A stretch of DNA of 64,000 bases from Spironucleus salmonicida (GCA_000497125.2 CM035319.1:1232001-1296000); one strand, 5' to 3'; counted from the stretch's first letter, positions 21,659 to 34,230 are shown. Translations and numbers: made by a program. The notes: generated by a model not told the origin, from the sequence alone.

Positions 21659-23917
21659 ATGTCATGCGACAATTCTAAGACCAACTGCTTGATCTGCTCG
21701 GATGCTACAGCCAGCAGTACATGCAATGCATGTATTCCTGGGTATGGCCTAGCTGATGATAAGTGCGATAGAGAATGTTCCTAGAATATTGGGTCTGACG
21801 GCACGTGCCAGGAAAAGGTAGACTGCTAAGGCGCACCTAACTGTGTGGACTGTTTTGGGGATACGTTTATATGCAGGATGTGCAATATCGAATCGGTTCT
21901 AGTAGGTTAGAGTTGCATTCTTAACAATTAATGTTAAACCGCAGACTCCAACTGCTTCACTTGCACCCGTTCTTCCCCAACTACGTGTGCAGCCTGCTCT
22001 GAAAATTTCGTGCTAGTGGAAGGGAGGTGTGTTCCTGATGCGTTCTGTAAGTCTGAGGGCGCCGGCAAGATCGACGGTTGCAAAGCATGCGCCAGCGCGA
22101 ACCCAGCAGTATGTGCTACTTGCTCTACAGAGTATACCCTGGTCGCGAATAAGTGTGTGAACTGCAAGACGGGCACTTCCCTCATTCCGAACTGTTCCAC
22201 GTGCGATCTGGCAGGCTCTAGGATATGCTAAGCCTGTTCGGCCGAGTATTAGTTAACCAATGGAGTGTGCACCAGCTGCACTACTGGGGTCTCGAAGATT
22301 GACAACTGCACCACCTGCTCCGCGGGAGCAGTATCCGAATGTGCTACCTGTGAGAATGAGTACTAGCTAATGCACGGCCGCTGCATAGCGAAGGACGCCT
22401 GTAAGGCCACCGACGCCAACTGTGAAACTTGTGATCCCATAGACCCGGCCAAGTGCAAGGTGTGTACCTCCGAGTATATCCTAAGTGCGGAAACGTGTGT
22501 GAACTGCAAGACGGGTAACTCGCTCATTCCAAACTGCACCGCCTGCGACCCTGCTGCCATCACTACCTGTACTGCATGCGGGGAGGATTACACTCTGAAC
22601 GATTAAAGCTGCGTTTCCAACACCGCTTGTAGGACAGTTCTCGAGAACTGTAGAACCTGCAACGCCGCTTATCCCGCGATATGCGATGCATGCAGCGACG
22701 ACTTCCAACTCGTAGAGACACAATGCGTCAGCAACGATGCCTGCAAGCAAGCGGGCAGCAAAGTTGTCCACTGCGCGACGTGCGGAGTCTCAAATCCGAG
22801 AACGTGCCTGAGCTGCGACGCCGACTACTCACTCGTCGAAGGCGCCTGCACAAACTGTCAGACTGGGGCGGCTGCCATACCCAACTGTTCACTCTGCGAC
22901 ACTTCAGATCCCGCTATCTGCAGAACCTGCGCCCCCTCCTTCACTCTCATGAAAAATTACTGCTTTTCGAAGCCTTTATGCGAATTCGGAAATCCGAACT
23001 GCACGGCCTGCGACGCTTCGGACCAATGGGTCTGTATCACTTGCAGGCCGAATTTCGACCTCATACGCGGTCAGTGCATCGACTCCCGGAACTGCAAAAG
23101 CGGCGAATTTGCTGTTGCGCGCTGCGCGAAATGCGTCATTTTCGACAGGTCGAAATGCGCGAAATGCGAAGCGGGATTTGCGCTTTTCGGGGGAAAATGC
23201 GTTGATGAGGACGCCTGTAAAGGCAGCTAAGGGGGCTGCAGCCGGTGCAGCGCTGCGAATCCGGCGGTCTGTGCAGCCTGCGAAAACGGGTTTTTACTCG
23301 TGAACGGGCGCTGCATTTCTGGCCAGGAATGCCGCACTGGCGAATTCGCTGTTGCCAACTGCGCTGCGTGCGATGTTACCGGCCCGCAGCCGACGAATTG
23401 TGGGGTCTGTGCTGATGGATTTACGCTAAAAAACAATGTCTGCATATCGCACAGTTTGTGCTTGTAGAACGTTCTGGATTGCAGAACGTGCGATAGCAAG
23501 GATTTCTCTATGTGCGGGGCGTGTTCTGATGGATTTACACTGAGTTCTGGGATGTGCGTGAATGTGCCAATTCACTGTATTGACTATAACGCAGATTCTA
23601 AGCAATGCGAGCAGTGTGGGGAATCTTATTTTAAGGCGTAAAAAGGATGCTAAAAATGTACTGAATATTGCACTCAGTGTACTTCGTTGGCACATTGCAC
23701 GTAGTGTTCTTAGGATATGTAATTGGTTGATGCGAAATGTAGTCAGAAGAATTTGTCTAGGGAGGTAGTTGTCGGTGTTAGTATTGGCTGTATAATGGCC
23801 ATCTTGCTTCTTGGTATAATTTTAATTGTTGTTTGGAAAAAGTTATAGAAGAAAATCCAACCAATCCCACCATTTTCTGCTAGTTTAGAATATGAGAATT
23901 TGGTAATAAATTAATGA
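21659..23917 (+). CDS. Cysteine-rich membrane protein with CxxC repeats
   Basis: A 752-residue protein of repeating cysteine modules (for example NCVTCKTG-like cores, CTACGEDYTL, CATCSTEYTL), built like Giardia variant surface and high-cysteine membrane proteins and Spironucleus cysteine-rich membrane proteins. Near the C-terminus VVVGVSIGCIMAILLLGIIL is one membrane helix, followed by a short basic cytoplasmic tail WKKLQKKIQPIPPF ending in NLVINQ. Expected placement is on the cell surface with the CxxC domain outside. The start at 21659 gives no signal peptide; an in-frame ATG at 21635 adds only eight residues and does not supply one, so the true 5' end is uncertain. G+C is high from about 21990 to 23500. 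A decayed relative lies at 41504-42530. Confidence 0.8.
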
Positions 23918-24655
23918 ACTGAATACTTTAAAATAATTAATATTAAAAAATAATTTTAATGATCAAATGAATGTAAGACTATCTATTTTTAAGGTCAATA
24001 ATAGATATTAGAATTTACATAATTTTAATCAGCAAATTTAATAGTTTTTATTCTACTATAATAAATATTACTAATTCGAATCATCGTTAAATATTTTATC
24101 AGATTAAATGCGTTGCTTATATCCTTGTTTCAATCTAAATGAAACTTGTCATATTTGAGAACAGAATAATTCATAATATTAACATAACCAAAATATATTA
24201 TAACATTCATATATAAGTATCAAAAACTACGCAATCTAAAATAAATATAAGATAATAAATTTAAAAAAAACAAACTATATCGATTTTTAATTACTAACCT
24301 TATTTTACGATACAATTAGATAGGTTGATAATTTTTTGAGAAGCATAAAAAATTATGGCCTTAACATTTTTTCTGAGGTATATATATAAATATTATATCT
24401 ATTAATAATTTTATAACTAAAGTATTATAAATGAATATCATAATTTATTTTTACTTAGAATGAAAATCTTCGCTTAATTTAAAGAAATTATAAATTGTAC
24501 TAAGATATGAAGCGTATTTTCAAGTTAAACGAATAATATAATTATCTATACTATTTCTTTTATAAATATTAAATTAATAGAAGGTTGTTAGCAAATTAAC
24601 TATATTCTAAATTACAAACAATTACAAAAATATATGTATTTAAAAAATCTTGTAA
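23918..24655. other. AT-rich intergenic stretch between convergent genes
   Basis: About 740 bases of extremely AT-rich sequence between two convergent surface-protein genes. No frame, repeat or RNA-like patch is supported. Confidence 0.6.
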
Positions 24656-26254
24656 TCATTCGAATAACCTTTTAGATGTTTTACTTTTCCGCTTCATGAA
24701 CGTAATACTACATATTAAATACACTATATTTATTATAATACCTGCAATAATAAATACCCAACCTTACCAAAAGGAATCATAACCTACTAAAACTTCCAGA
24801 CCGACTAATTCAAACATGGCCTCTTCGATAGAAACTACTCCAAAATATGTAGAAAATCCAAATTTACTTAATAAAACAGTAAATGAATCCTCTATGGGAT
24901 AACAGTAAGTATTGTCTTTAGATGGATATTCAAAATTATCAGTAAGACTTACCTGAATAATATCTTTATTAAATAGGTGGAATGTTTCACTTACATTTAC
25001 TTAAATTGATACAAAATTATGGGTCGAATAGATATTTTTATTTAGTTATACACACATTTACTTATGCGTTATAGTTATGTTAGCATTACCAGTAGGTGTA
25101 TGCTAAGGAGTAAACCGATATGATCCTGTAAATACAGTATTGTTAGAAAGTTTGTATATTATTGCTTAAGACATATTAGAAGGATAAGTCTAAACTAATG
25201 CCTATTATTATTAACACTCCTACATGGAATCATAGTCTGAAATTTCCCACGTAGAACAGCTTATATATCCTTATAACTCAAATGGATACGAAGTATAAAA
25301 TTATAGCTAGAAGTGTTTTCCACTTTCATCTGCTAATTCAGAAGCTGTAATCCAGTAAGATTTTTCGCTATAAATGCTGATATCACACATTGGATCCATT
25401 GGAATTTAATAAATGTATATAACATCATTAAAAAATGCTATTTTATCAGATGAAGTACAAGATTATGTGGTATCCCGTTAAGATATATCGATATTATAGA
25501 TTAAATTGAAATTTAAAGTAATTTCTTCATCTATTTCTACTCCATAGTCATTTGTATATTAATTAATGCTAGTGATACTTTTAGGAATGATTATTATGAG
25601 TTTAAGATTTATGAAATTTTCTCCTGATATTTTCAATGAAGTATCTGAGCATACCTTTTTATATTCCTCAGTTCCACTTAAGCAATCTGCTGTCTCAACA
25701 TTGAGTTCACCAAAATCAAATGAAGCTTAAGTGATATTTCTTTAAATTATAATATCTTTTTCCAAACTTAAAATATACATAACATCTGATGTAGTTGTAA
25801 CTATACACTTAGGATTAGTTTTCACAACGGCCGAGATTGAGGTAAACGACTCATACTAAATAGTTGGATCGTAAATGCACTGATTGTAGTTGTATATGAC
25901 CACTATGAGCTGCCCCACCGCCGCCGTCTGGTCCAGGTTGTTGTCCAGGAAGGTGATCATGTACGATGCGATGACGAAGGTGCTGGCGCTCTCGGCGGAG
26001 GACCCCGCTACCGGATGCAGCTCCACAACGTTGTCCTAGAACGCGTCGTAGACCACGAACTCCGACCTGAAGGTGTTGGTGCCAATCTGGATCTCGTAAA
26101 CCGCGGTCTTCCCGGTCTGCGCCCGACAGCTGATGGTCTCGTCGGCGTCCAGGATGGGGCTCGGCTGCGTCTAGAACTAGATAGAATCGGTTTATTTAAC
26201 TACTAATACGCTACTAGAACCTATTTGACAGCTGAATGCAAGAAGGATTATCAT
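24656..26254 (-). CDS. Type I membrane protein, 532 residues (paralogue A)
   Basis: The frame opens with MIILLAFSCQIGSSS, a plausible signal peptide, and ends with a single membrane helix (WVFIIAGIIINIVYLICS) and a short basic tail KRKSKTSKRLFE. The ectodomain of ~480 residues has scattered cysteines and no CxxC repeats; a motif near the middle reads SYWITASELADESGKHFQLQFYTS. The protein family is not recognised. A paralogue of exactly the same length lies in opposite orientation at 36666-38264 and shares this motif. Residues ~29-152 of the two are encoded by an identical 372-bp GC-rich tract, while the remaining sequence has diverged strongly. It probably sits on the surface or in endomembranes; this is inferred from topology alone. 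Confidence 0.75.
25799..26170 (-). repeat. 372-bp tract identical to 36751-37122 (inverted)
   Basis: This GC-rich tract encodes part of the N-terminal ectodomain of paralogue A. Its reverse complement matches 36751-37122 with no difference seen on reading both through. Both edges are abrupt, and flanking coding sequence is AT-rich and diverged. Confidence 0.9.
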
Positions 26255-26959
26255 TTTTCTAATGTATTGATGTTTGAACTATAGAGATTGTCTTATTTTG
26301 ATCTATGTATCACAATAAATAAATAACAATTAAATAGTCTTATTTATATATTTTATCTGTAAAAAACTATACGATAATACTCATAACTAATCTATTAACA
26401 TGTAAAAAATAACTTGTGAATAAAAATTAATCAGTATTATAACAACTATACTAATGTTATGTTTATATAATAATTAAATTAATAATATAGTTATCAGTTA
26501 ATAAGCCAAATAGTAAATAACATATACAATATTAGTTTTATAAAAGAAAGATATTGATGATAATATGTTAATCATATTATTGGTTATAACTGTAAAGATT
26601 CAATTAAACAAATTGTAAAATATATAATCGATATTAATAGCTAATTTATATAAATTCTCAGTTCGTAAACGATCTATCAATAGTTTATGATTAATTATTC
26701 ATAATGTAACATGCTATGAACGATAGTATACTATATTATTATCTAAATGCGTTACATCCACCTTACTATCTTGAAACTAATTAATTTTCTATCATTCACT
26801 TACTTAAGTGATCTTACACGATTAAAAAACAACTATAGATTAGCTATTTTTCTCTTTCATAGTCATTATCGTGCTCACTAATATTATTTACTCACATTAT
26901 CAAATTTAACCGGCTTATATCATATAATAATTTCAAAAACCGCGTTGCTCTCCTGAACC
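26255..26959. other. AT-rich intergenic stretch
   Basis: About 700 bases between the start of paralogue A and the RPB2 stop. It is extremely AT-rich, with nothing recognised. The promoter of paralogue A must lie at its left edge; no CACTCC motif is seen there. Confidence 0.6.
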
Positions 26960-29900
26960 TCACTCAACTTCAACCTAAATACTAGGGAAAACGCCCATTC
27001 CCATAATCTCCTAAAACAAGTACTTTGTGGCATACGGAAGCGTGACCTTAGCGAACTTTGCACTGGCATTACAGAGCTTGCAGTTTGGCGCGTTCTGACT
27101 CGTAATTTCGTTCAAATTCGCGTGCCAGCATATCTGCCCGCATTTCACGCACACCAAAAAGTCTGTTGCGTCGCTTGAAAACATCAGCCTGTCCCTCAAA
27201 ACGGCAGCAGTGCCATGAGCGATGAACGCATCACGCTCCATTTCACCGATTCTCATGCCTCCATACCTTTAGCGACCTTCGTTGGGTTGCCTAGTGATAG
27301 TCACTATCTGGCCAGTCGCACGAGCCGAAACTTTGTCCAAAACCATGTGCTTGAGACGCTGATAGAAAGTGGGTCCGATGAAAATTCGATAGTTCAAAAG
27401 GCTACCCGTAAAACCGCAAAACATTGCCTCGTAAGCATGTTTCTAAAACCCACAGGAATGCAAATTTTTGCACAAAAATTCTTCGTGCGAAATTCCTTCT
27501 AGAGGAGGCTCAAAAGGTGTCCCGTCGACGATTCGGCCCAAGATACAACCGAATTTCGACCCGACGCATTCCAAAAGCTGTCCAATCGTCATTCTAGATG
27601 GGATAGCGTGCGGATTGACTATTATATCAGGCGTGATGCCATCGACCGTATAAGGCAGGTCCTCGTGTCTATAAAGCATTCCAACCGTTCCTTTCTGACC
27701 GTGCCTAGAGGCGAATTTATCGCCCATTTGGGGCGGTCTAGAGGCCCGAACTCGTACTTTTGCGGAGATCTGACCGCCTTCGATTTCGCTCGACTGAGAG
27801 TTCATATGCTCCAAACAGATGCAGGCTGCATCGATGTAGCCGATTTCGTCGTTTTTGGCCAAAATTGACTTATCGACGAAAACAACTCCCGTTGACCCAG
27901 TCCTGTTATTCGCGTCCTTCAGAGGCTCTGCCTTGCCGATAATGACCTTACCGTCACGTACAGAAGCCCCAATTTTTGGCAATCCGTCCGCCTCAAGATA
28001 ATTTCGGCATTGCGGATCGATCACGTGCGTGACGCCGTCGATTGGGCGGCAAAGCTTCGGCTGATAGTCCCCGGACGACATTCCGATGTGCTGCGTTTCG
28101 CAAGTCGTCTCATGAGACTGATAGTAAGTACAGCGCATCAAACCACGGTCTACAGCAGCGTGCGACATGATCAATGAGTCCTCCTGGTTGAAACCAGTGT
28201 AAACTGCAATTGCAACGATCATGTTCTCGCCAGCTGGCAAATCGGTGAATTTGACGTATTTGAGCGTGCGGGTTTAGCACATTGGAATCTGCGGGTAGTG
28301 CATTACGTTGATCCCAGAGGTGTCGAAGCGCTTGTTGAAATTTAGTGCGTAAATTCCAATTGCCTGCTTGCCCATAGACGACTAATAGAGGTTACGAGGA
28401 GACTAGTTGTGATCAGGGAACGGGATTAACGCTGCGATCGCTGAAAGCATTAATGATGGGTGAATTTCCAGGTGTGTATATTAAGTTGGAAGGCGGGGCA
28501 GCTGAATTGATTTGTTCAGAAGCCAGAGATTCGATTTTTAGATGAGGGCGATTTCATCTTAAAGCTGCTGAAGCGAAAAGGAAATGAGGGCCTGCTCTTC
28601 TTCATATGGGTCCAAATACTCGATGAACATCTGGTGATGGCTGACAAGTTTTTCCCAGGCTTCTGACTTCGTTTTTTCGTTTAAATCTCCGCAAATATCA
28701 ATTACATCAGTGGATTTCAATGAAAGCTCTAATTTAGTGCATATTTTGTTTTCTTAGTCGTTTTCGCTGTTGACTACAAATAGCGGTCTCATAACACGTC
28801 CTTCGTCGCATGCAATAACTAATTCTTGTTGTTCTTGATTGAAACTAATACCAGTTTCAAAACTGATTTGATTTTTGCTTCTCATTCCGCGTAAGTGCTT
28901 AGCGACGCGATCTCCTAATTCACTTCTAACGCATCCTATCCATTTACCGTTTAAAAATAATTTTACGCCAGTAATTTCCTCTTCAACTCTTTAGAAAGCT
29001 TTTTCGCCATCAATACGTAAGCTATCGATAATACCCCAAATTTTTTAGAAATCACGATCTCCACCCCCAACAGTAATGTAACACTACAAGCTAAAATTTT
29101 TAACTAGGCCGACTTTAGCACCTTCTGGCGTTTCAGCAGGGCATAAATATCCAAATTATGTACCGTGGAGCATTCGTGGAGCTATAGCTTTACTACTTTC
29201 TTCAATTCCAGAGCTAGCTCTTCTAATTTAAGAAATTGCAGCAGCATAACTCAGGCGAATTAAATTTTAACTCACACCTGTTTTTAGTCCAGCTACAGCT
29301 CCTAGTTTTCCAGTTCGCCAATTTCCAGTAGCAAGACTAGAAATTATTTATTGACTTATTTATTTAAACGCAAGTTTTTCGAAGTCAATTTTTTATTCAA
29401 AAAATGAGTGCATTGATACTTTTTTATCAGCGCAACGTTTTGCTAATCCTTTCTAAAAGTCTTCATAACAACGGCGGAATAAATCAAAAAGCAATGAGCC
29501 TGTTAATTATAGTCGTTTCTGACCCCAATGATCACGATCGTCTTGAGGACGTTAATTTAAATGTGTTTTTAGAACTAATTTAGCCATATAGCCAAGGAAA
29601 CGTGATTTCTTAATTGTATCAGTAGGTTCTGTTCCCATATGTGGCATAAAGCGAGTAATTAAATGTGAACGCATACGTAGAGCTTTAGTAGAAGCTAACT
29701 CAGATTACTATAGAACATTCAATTTGAGATTTTCAGAAAGATATTCTAAAGCTTCCAAAGGTGACAAATCGCTATAAACATCCAAACTAGGTAAACAGGC
29801 TTCAATGATATCTTAATCTCCTTCTGGAGTTACAATTTTAAGTAAATCTTCGGAAGTAATAGACTCAGTAGGCTATAAAGCCGCTAACATTATGAATAAA

Positions 29901-30622
29901 TTAACAGGTGCATCAAAACCAGGCATATTTACCATGAGTAAATTCATTATGTTGTTATTTAATTTGTTCTTCATTTTGCACATTTTAACCTCCAATTTAC
30001 AATAAAGTGCTTTTTCAGGGATTGATGATACGACACGTGCCGATAATTCATTCTCGGGTGTTGTGAGTACTTAAACACGATTTGATCTATTAACTTCACT
30101 AGCAATAACAGCTTTCTCGCTTCCATTTATAATAAAATAACCACCTTCATCAAAAGGACACTCACCACATGCTATTTTCTTTTATTTTTAGTTTTTAGGA
30201 AGGTAACAAAATTTACTTCCTACAAGAATTGGCATCTTACAAAATGGCATATTCTCGGTTTACTATGATTCTTATTTTAAATGACCATTTTCAATCAATT
30301 TTTCTATAATATTTACTTGAGCAGTTAAAGGAATTTAATATGTTTCATTCTACAGACGGCAAGAATTTGGCGATGAAGATGCAAGTTACTATGCAGGAAA
30401 CACATTCTGGATACGAATTTCATAGCGATAAGAACGCATGGTTGAAGAGGAGTTTGTATCAATGACGTCATAAATGATCGGTGGAGCTTATTAAGTTATT
30501 TTTGGAATATTATCCATAAAGTTCTCAAAGGAAGATATCTGAGGCCTTGAGATTGAATTAGAGTTAAAATAGGCATCTATGACTTTCCACACATGCTCAG
30601 TCCTAAGATATGACTACTGCAT
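26960..30622 (-). CDS. RPB2: RNA polymerase II second-largest subunit RPB2
   Basis: A 1220-residue beta-type subunit, close to the usual 1174-1224 for RPB2. The N-terminus shows [11 protein letters not shown], typical of Pol II. Later blocks include [70 protein letters not shown] and [14 protein letters not shown]. The C-terminal zinc ribbon has CVKCGQIC and CKLC. The frame contains many TAA/TAG-Gln codons in the AT-rich 5' half and few in the 3' 1.5 kb, which is richer in G+C. It is divergent from the 239-residue unknown gene with 67 bases between starts. It is distinct from RPA2 at 17703-21050, so the window carries two of the three nuclear polymerase beta subunits. Confidence 0.93.
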
Positions 30623-30689
30623 TGATAGTGGAGCGGAAAATGAGGAAGGAAATCTTATATATTATTATATAATAACCATTTTTACCAGA
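30623..30689. promoter_or_regulatory. 67-bp bidirectional promoter (RPB2 / unknown gene)
   Basis: Two divergent start codons are 67 bases apart. On the RPB2 side the minus strand reads CGCTCC at 30635-30630, a near match to the CACTCC motif, 8 bases before the ATG. The side of the unknown gene has a TATATATTATTATATAATAA stretch. Confidence 0.45.
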
Positions 30690-31409
30690 ATGCGATATTC
30701 CTTACATAGGCAGTACCTCGGGCTCTGCAAGCCACAGAATTGGTCCAACTCTATTTTTATCACACCTTACCAGATGATTGACTTCGAGTTTCAAGCTAAA
30801 ACGCCGAATCCGGCTACCTACCAGGTGTAAGTCAAGAAGTTCACACAGAAGGTTCCGTACGTCATTCAAACCTAGAAGAAAGCCCAAATACGGCCAAAAA
30901 TCAAAATTCACATACCAGCACCTCCGCTGCAAATCGCTCAGGTTTCACCTTTCCATATAGACGAAGAGCAACTGCTTGCACGCTGGCGCACACTGCTGAG
31001 TAAAGTGGAGACCCTCCAACGTACGCTCGCATAAGTTACTAGTACGATAGCTGCCTTTTTTACTGGCCCGTAGGTTCTGCACATCGCGAGGTTCCAACTC
31101 CGACGTGACTTCTGCAATGTTTTGGATGCCAAAACGGCATTGTAGAACGATTGGTACTCAGTTGAGTATGGTTCTCTGTCTGATATGACTACACTATGCC
31201 TACGGGGTTCTGGAGTATTCGTTGAATTCTACGGAGCTAGACGAATCATTTTAGCTATTTTCGAGCTCACACTGTTCGACTTTGAATGGAATAGCGGAGG
31301 CCAGGAGTGGGTAAAGAAGGACCACCAGTAAGTAAGATTCGAACAGGACGAGTTGTAGGATTTACAAAATAAGGAAAAATTGAGGTTTCAAGTCTAGAAT
31401 CTAAAGTGA
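30690..31409 (+). CDS. Unknown protein, 239 residues
   Basis: An intact frame beginning MRYSLHRQYLGLCKPQNW and ending RFQVQNLK. The middle is Lys/Pro-rich (KAQIRPKIKIHIPAPPL), followed by a helical stretch (ARWRTLLSKVETLQRTLAQV) that could form a short coiled coil, then a mixed region, and a final Gln/Glu-rich helix. There is no signal peptide or membrane helix. It shares a 67-base promoter region with RPB2, which may mean shared expression but says little about role. MCTS1 follows 94 bases downstream on the same strand. I do not recognise the family. Confidence 0.7.
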
Positions 31410-31503
31410 ATAAAAATTATTATATTATGTATAATAAAAAGGGGGAAATATAATATATAAATATTATTTAATATATATCAGCATATATATTTTTCACTTC
31501 ACA

Positions 31504-32040
31504 ATGTTTAGCGAGTTTAATTCTAAAACGTTAAATTAGTAGTAAAAACTGAAGAATAAGGATATTAAATAGGTGATATAGTCGTTGGAGTCATAAAATC
31601 CTGACAAGAAGGATTTGTTTGCCGAATTAGCAACCTCTACCGTTTTCTAATTCAAAACGCCGAATAGATTTATTTTTATAGCTGACAATTCTTAGTTAAA
31701 ATATTTTTCTTATTACAACTCTTAATACGCTCCAATGCTTCGTTAACTACACAAATTCCCATCTCTACTTAAGTATGTTTACAATGATGGAGGATCATGC
31801 AGAGCACTTCTCAATGGTGCGTAATTAATGGCTCCTGGTATTCATAAGATAGATGAAACTTTGAAAGTAGGTGATATTTGTGCGCTGAGAGTTAGCGAAG
31901 ATGCAGAGGCCTTAGCGATATGCAAATTACTGTAAGACCCAGTTGAGATTATGAAACCTAACAGAGCTGGTCAGGCAACTGAAACTCTGTTTATTTTAGG
32001 CGACGGACTCTATGAACATGGAGATAAAGTTAAATGCTGA
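31504..32040 (+). CDS. MCTS1: MCT-1/Tma20 PUA-domain translation factor
   Basis: A 178-residue protein matching MCTS1 (yeast Tma20) in length and order. Residues ~1-90 form the MCT-1 N-terminal domain, with RFIFIADNSQLKYF-like strands and the PMLRQLHKFPSLLKYV stretch that corresponds to PTLRLLHKYPF in homologues. Residues ~95-178 form the PUA RNA-binding domain with the signature GSCRALLNGAQLMAPGIHKI and the terminal ILGDGLYEHGDKVK (NDGLWHMKTYK in homologues). Together with its partner DENR/Tma22, the family removes deacylated tRNA and 40S subunits after termination and supports re-initiation. Start context is CACTTCACAATG, similar to the CACTCC-type starts. Confidence 0.88.
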
Positions 32041-32259
32041 GTGACAGAGAAATCCTTATAAATATTATTTTGTTGTTGTAGTTTGATATAATGAACAAAA
32101 GTTTAAGTAATTCAACTGTTAGTTATTTTTATATTAGTGACAGAGTTTCACTACAAACTACTAGCTAGAGTATATTTATTATACGCTTAATTACCGTATC
32201 GCGTTAAATTATTTTATAATCTACATCGTAAAATTTTAATAAAAAGCACATATCTCCTC

Positions 32260-33270
32260 TCACTACTTTCCCTTTTGCAGTACTTCAACTTTTGCAATCA
32301 CGCTCAGGCTCTCCTCCAAAAATTTTCCCCACCACTTATCGCACTCCTTCTGTTCGATCTTCCTAATCTGCCATGTGACAGCATCCATTCTGGCCTAGAT
32401 CATTCCCCTAAAAATGAAGTATTCGAGTTGATTTTTGAACTATTCAAACTCCTATGCAAATTCCTATGCCATCTCTTAAACACCAGTTACAAGGAAAGCT
32501 TGCAAATACTATTAATAAACTCCAGAAGTAATCTACTCAATGAGCTCGTTTTCGATGCATCTAAGCCAGAAATTTGATCGAATAAACTCCTTAACTTAGC
32601 CCAAAACGCTGTAAAACGAACCATAATTGCAGCCGATTATACACTTGATCAGTGATAAAACTGGTGGGTTAGCAGACGCTAGTGCGTCTGTTTGTGAGTC
32701 AATAAGTGCCTTAAGAAGTTTCCTTGATAGGTTCGAGGCAGCTAGAAGTAAAGCAATGGATGCGAAGCCGGAGAAGTCTAGAAGCTCGTCAGATGAAAAT
32801 GTTGAAATTGATCCAATAAGGGTCTGAGACGCCTAGTGCACCTACTGGTTATTCAGAATCTATGCAAGCGCGCCGTATAGCTTTGTCTGGCTCTCTAGAT
32901 CAAAACTGAGCTTTTCGAGCTTTATGGACTGGATTGTCTACTAGAACTATGCGTAGGAAGTCTTAGACTTCGTTGCAATGAGCAACTGCGCGCGGGCCTC
33001 TGCTAGCTAGTAGCTACACTGGAGATCGGTGTTGAGTGATTTCTTACCGATTTGTGCGTAAAAATCACGTGCTTCTGTGAGAAGCATCGCATTCATGCAC
33101 TGAACGGCCGCTTCTGCCAAAATTTAAGCCACTTCTGATTCTGACGTTTATGGTTTTTTACGCTGTGCTTCGATTTGTAAGGTGAGTGCCTATACATCGA
33201 CAACTGGGAAAGGTAGTTCTGACTCATTATTGAAAAGTCGCAAGGTATTGATGACAGTGAGTGAGGTCAT
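32260..33270 (-). CDS. PCI-domain protein, proteasome lid Rpn7-like
   Basis: A 336-residue protein with a helical N-terminal half (LQIEAQRKKPQ, AEARAQLLIATKS) and a C-terminal PCI-type domain. The stretch SSDELLDFSGFASIALLLAA, then VLSLIKCIIGCNYGSFYSVL and YQQYLQAFLVTGVQEMAQEF, follows the Rpn7/PSMD6 order (TYEEL..., NSLYNCQYKSFF, YTQLLESYRSLTLESMA). The C-terminal helix ends in DKWWGKFLEES...LQKGKQ, like the terminal helix of lid subunits. Rpn7 is usually ~390-430 residues, so this is short and divergent. The signalosome subunit CSN1 is the main alternative. The frame ends at TGA only if TAG is Gln. Confidence 0.6.
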
Positions 33271-33478
33271 TTTAGAGGACTGGTAATTATAGCATTAATA
33301 ATATATAATAATAATATTTTATTGGATATGGAATATGTATATAAAATTATTGACTCGAATAATTTGTGTAATATAGTGTTTAAGGCATATTCAATTACTA
33401 GAATGATATTGATTCTCATAACGAACACTTTTTGTTTACAAATATAATAAATATATCATTTACAATATAGTATCCGGC

Positions 33479-33484
33479 CACTCC
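33479..33484 (+). promoter_or_regulatory. CACTCC start-proximal motif
   Basis: CACTCC lies 12 bases before the ATG of the 227-residue gene at 33491, within GGCCACTCCATTTTAATG. It belongs to the recurrent set in findings. Confidence 0.4.
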
Positions 33485-33490
33485 ATTTTA

Positions 33491-34174
33491 ATGTAGCTTA
33501 ACGCCTCTATTCTACTTAAATAAGATAGGACTGTAAATGTAGCTCATTTCCATGTCCCTATAGAGAAATCACACGGAATGTCACTGGTGGATTAAATTAT
33601 ACGTAACCTACCGAAGAATACTAATTCTGGAACTTTATAAATAGAGGATTTTTAAATAGCCTATGAGCACCCTATTATACTTTTAGCTTAATCTCCAGCA
33701 AATGCTCGTTTGCTTATATAGTAAGCATAATAGTTATCAAGAGAAATACATCTTGCAGGGGATCCTTTTGAATCGCTATTTCTTCTATAAGAATCCTTGT
33801 TCTAATCTTAAACAAGTGTGTAATAACGAATCAAAATGCACTCAGATGTTGAAGAAAAACATTTAGCTGAATAGAAAAGAAAATTAGATGAAACAAATGC
33901 GTTAAGAAAAATACGTGAGGGTGAACTAAAAAGATAAGGAGGACAATAAGGACATGGTATAGATGAGCATACATTAAGAGAACTCAGATAAAGAGCTTTA
34001 TAATCTAGTGCTCCAGTTTTCAAAGAGGCGGATAAAGTAGAAAGTCTCTTCAAACGGGCTGATATCAGTGACGATAGTGATGATAGCGACGATAAATAGA
34101 TACACTAAGAAGCATAATAACAAATTAAGAAAAAAGTATCTTAAATTGTCATTAAGAAATCACTTAAAAGATGA
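33491..34174 (+). CDS. Unknown 227-residue protein, faintly delta-COP-like
   Basis: The frame starts MQLNASILLKQDRT. Residues 1-~115 look like a small alpha/beta domain, ending in helices (ARLLIQQAQQLSREIHL). Residues ~120-165 are a highly charged helix (DVEEKHLAEQKRKLDETNAL) and the tail is acidic then basic (DISDDSDDSDDK ... KKSLKR). A longin-like domain followed by a charged linker is reminiscent of the N-terminus of coatomer delta subunit, but the C-terminal mu-homology domain is absent and the resemblance is weak. An internal ATG at 33835 gives a shorter protein. Function unknown. Confidence 0.6.
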
Positions 34175-34230
34175 GATGATTCATTTTAGATTTTAAATAT
34201 TATATATTTAATTATTTAGTAAATTTTAAA

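Noticed and set aside
22010-23303. Short frames on both strands inside the cysteine-rich gene, including Arg-rich strings at 22681-23205
   Set aside because: They are other-frame or pieced readings of one 752-codon gene that is continuous once TAA and TAG are Gln.
32275-32577. Plus-strand frame of 100 codons opposite the Rpn7-like gene
   Set aside because: It has no ATG start and no domain, and lies opposite the PCI-domain codons.
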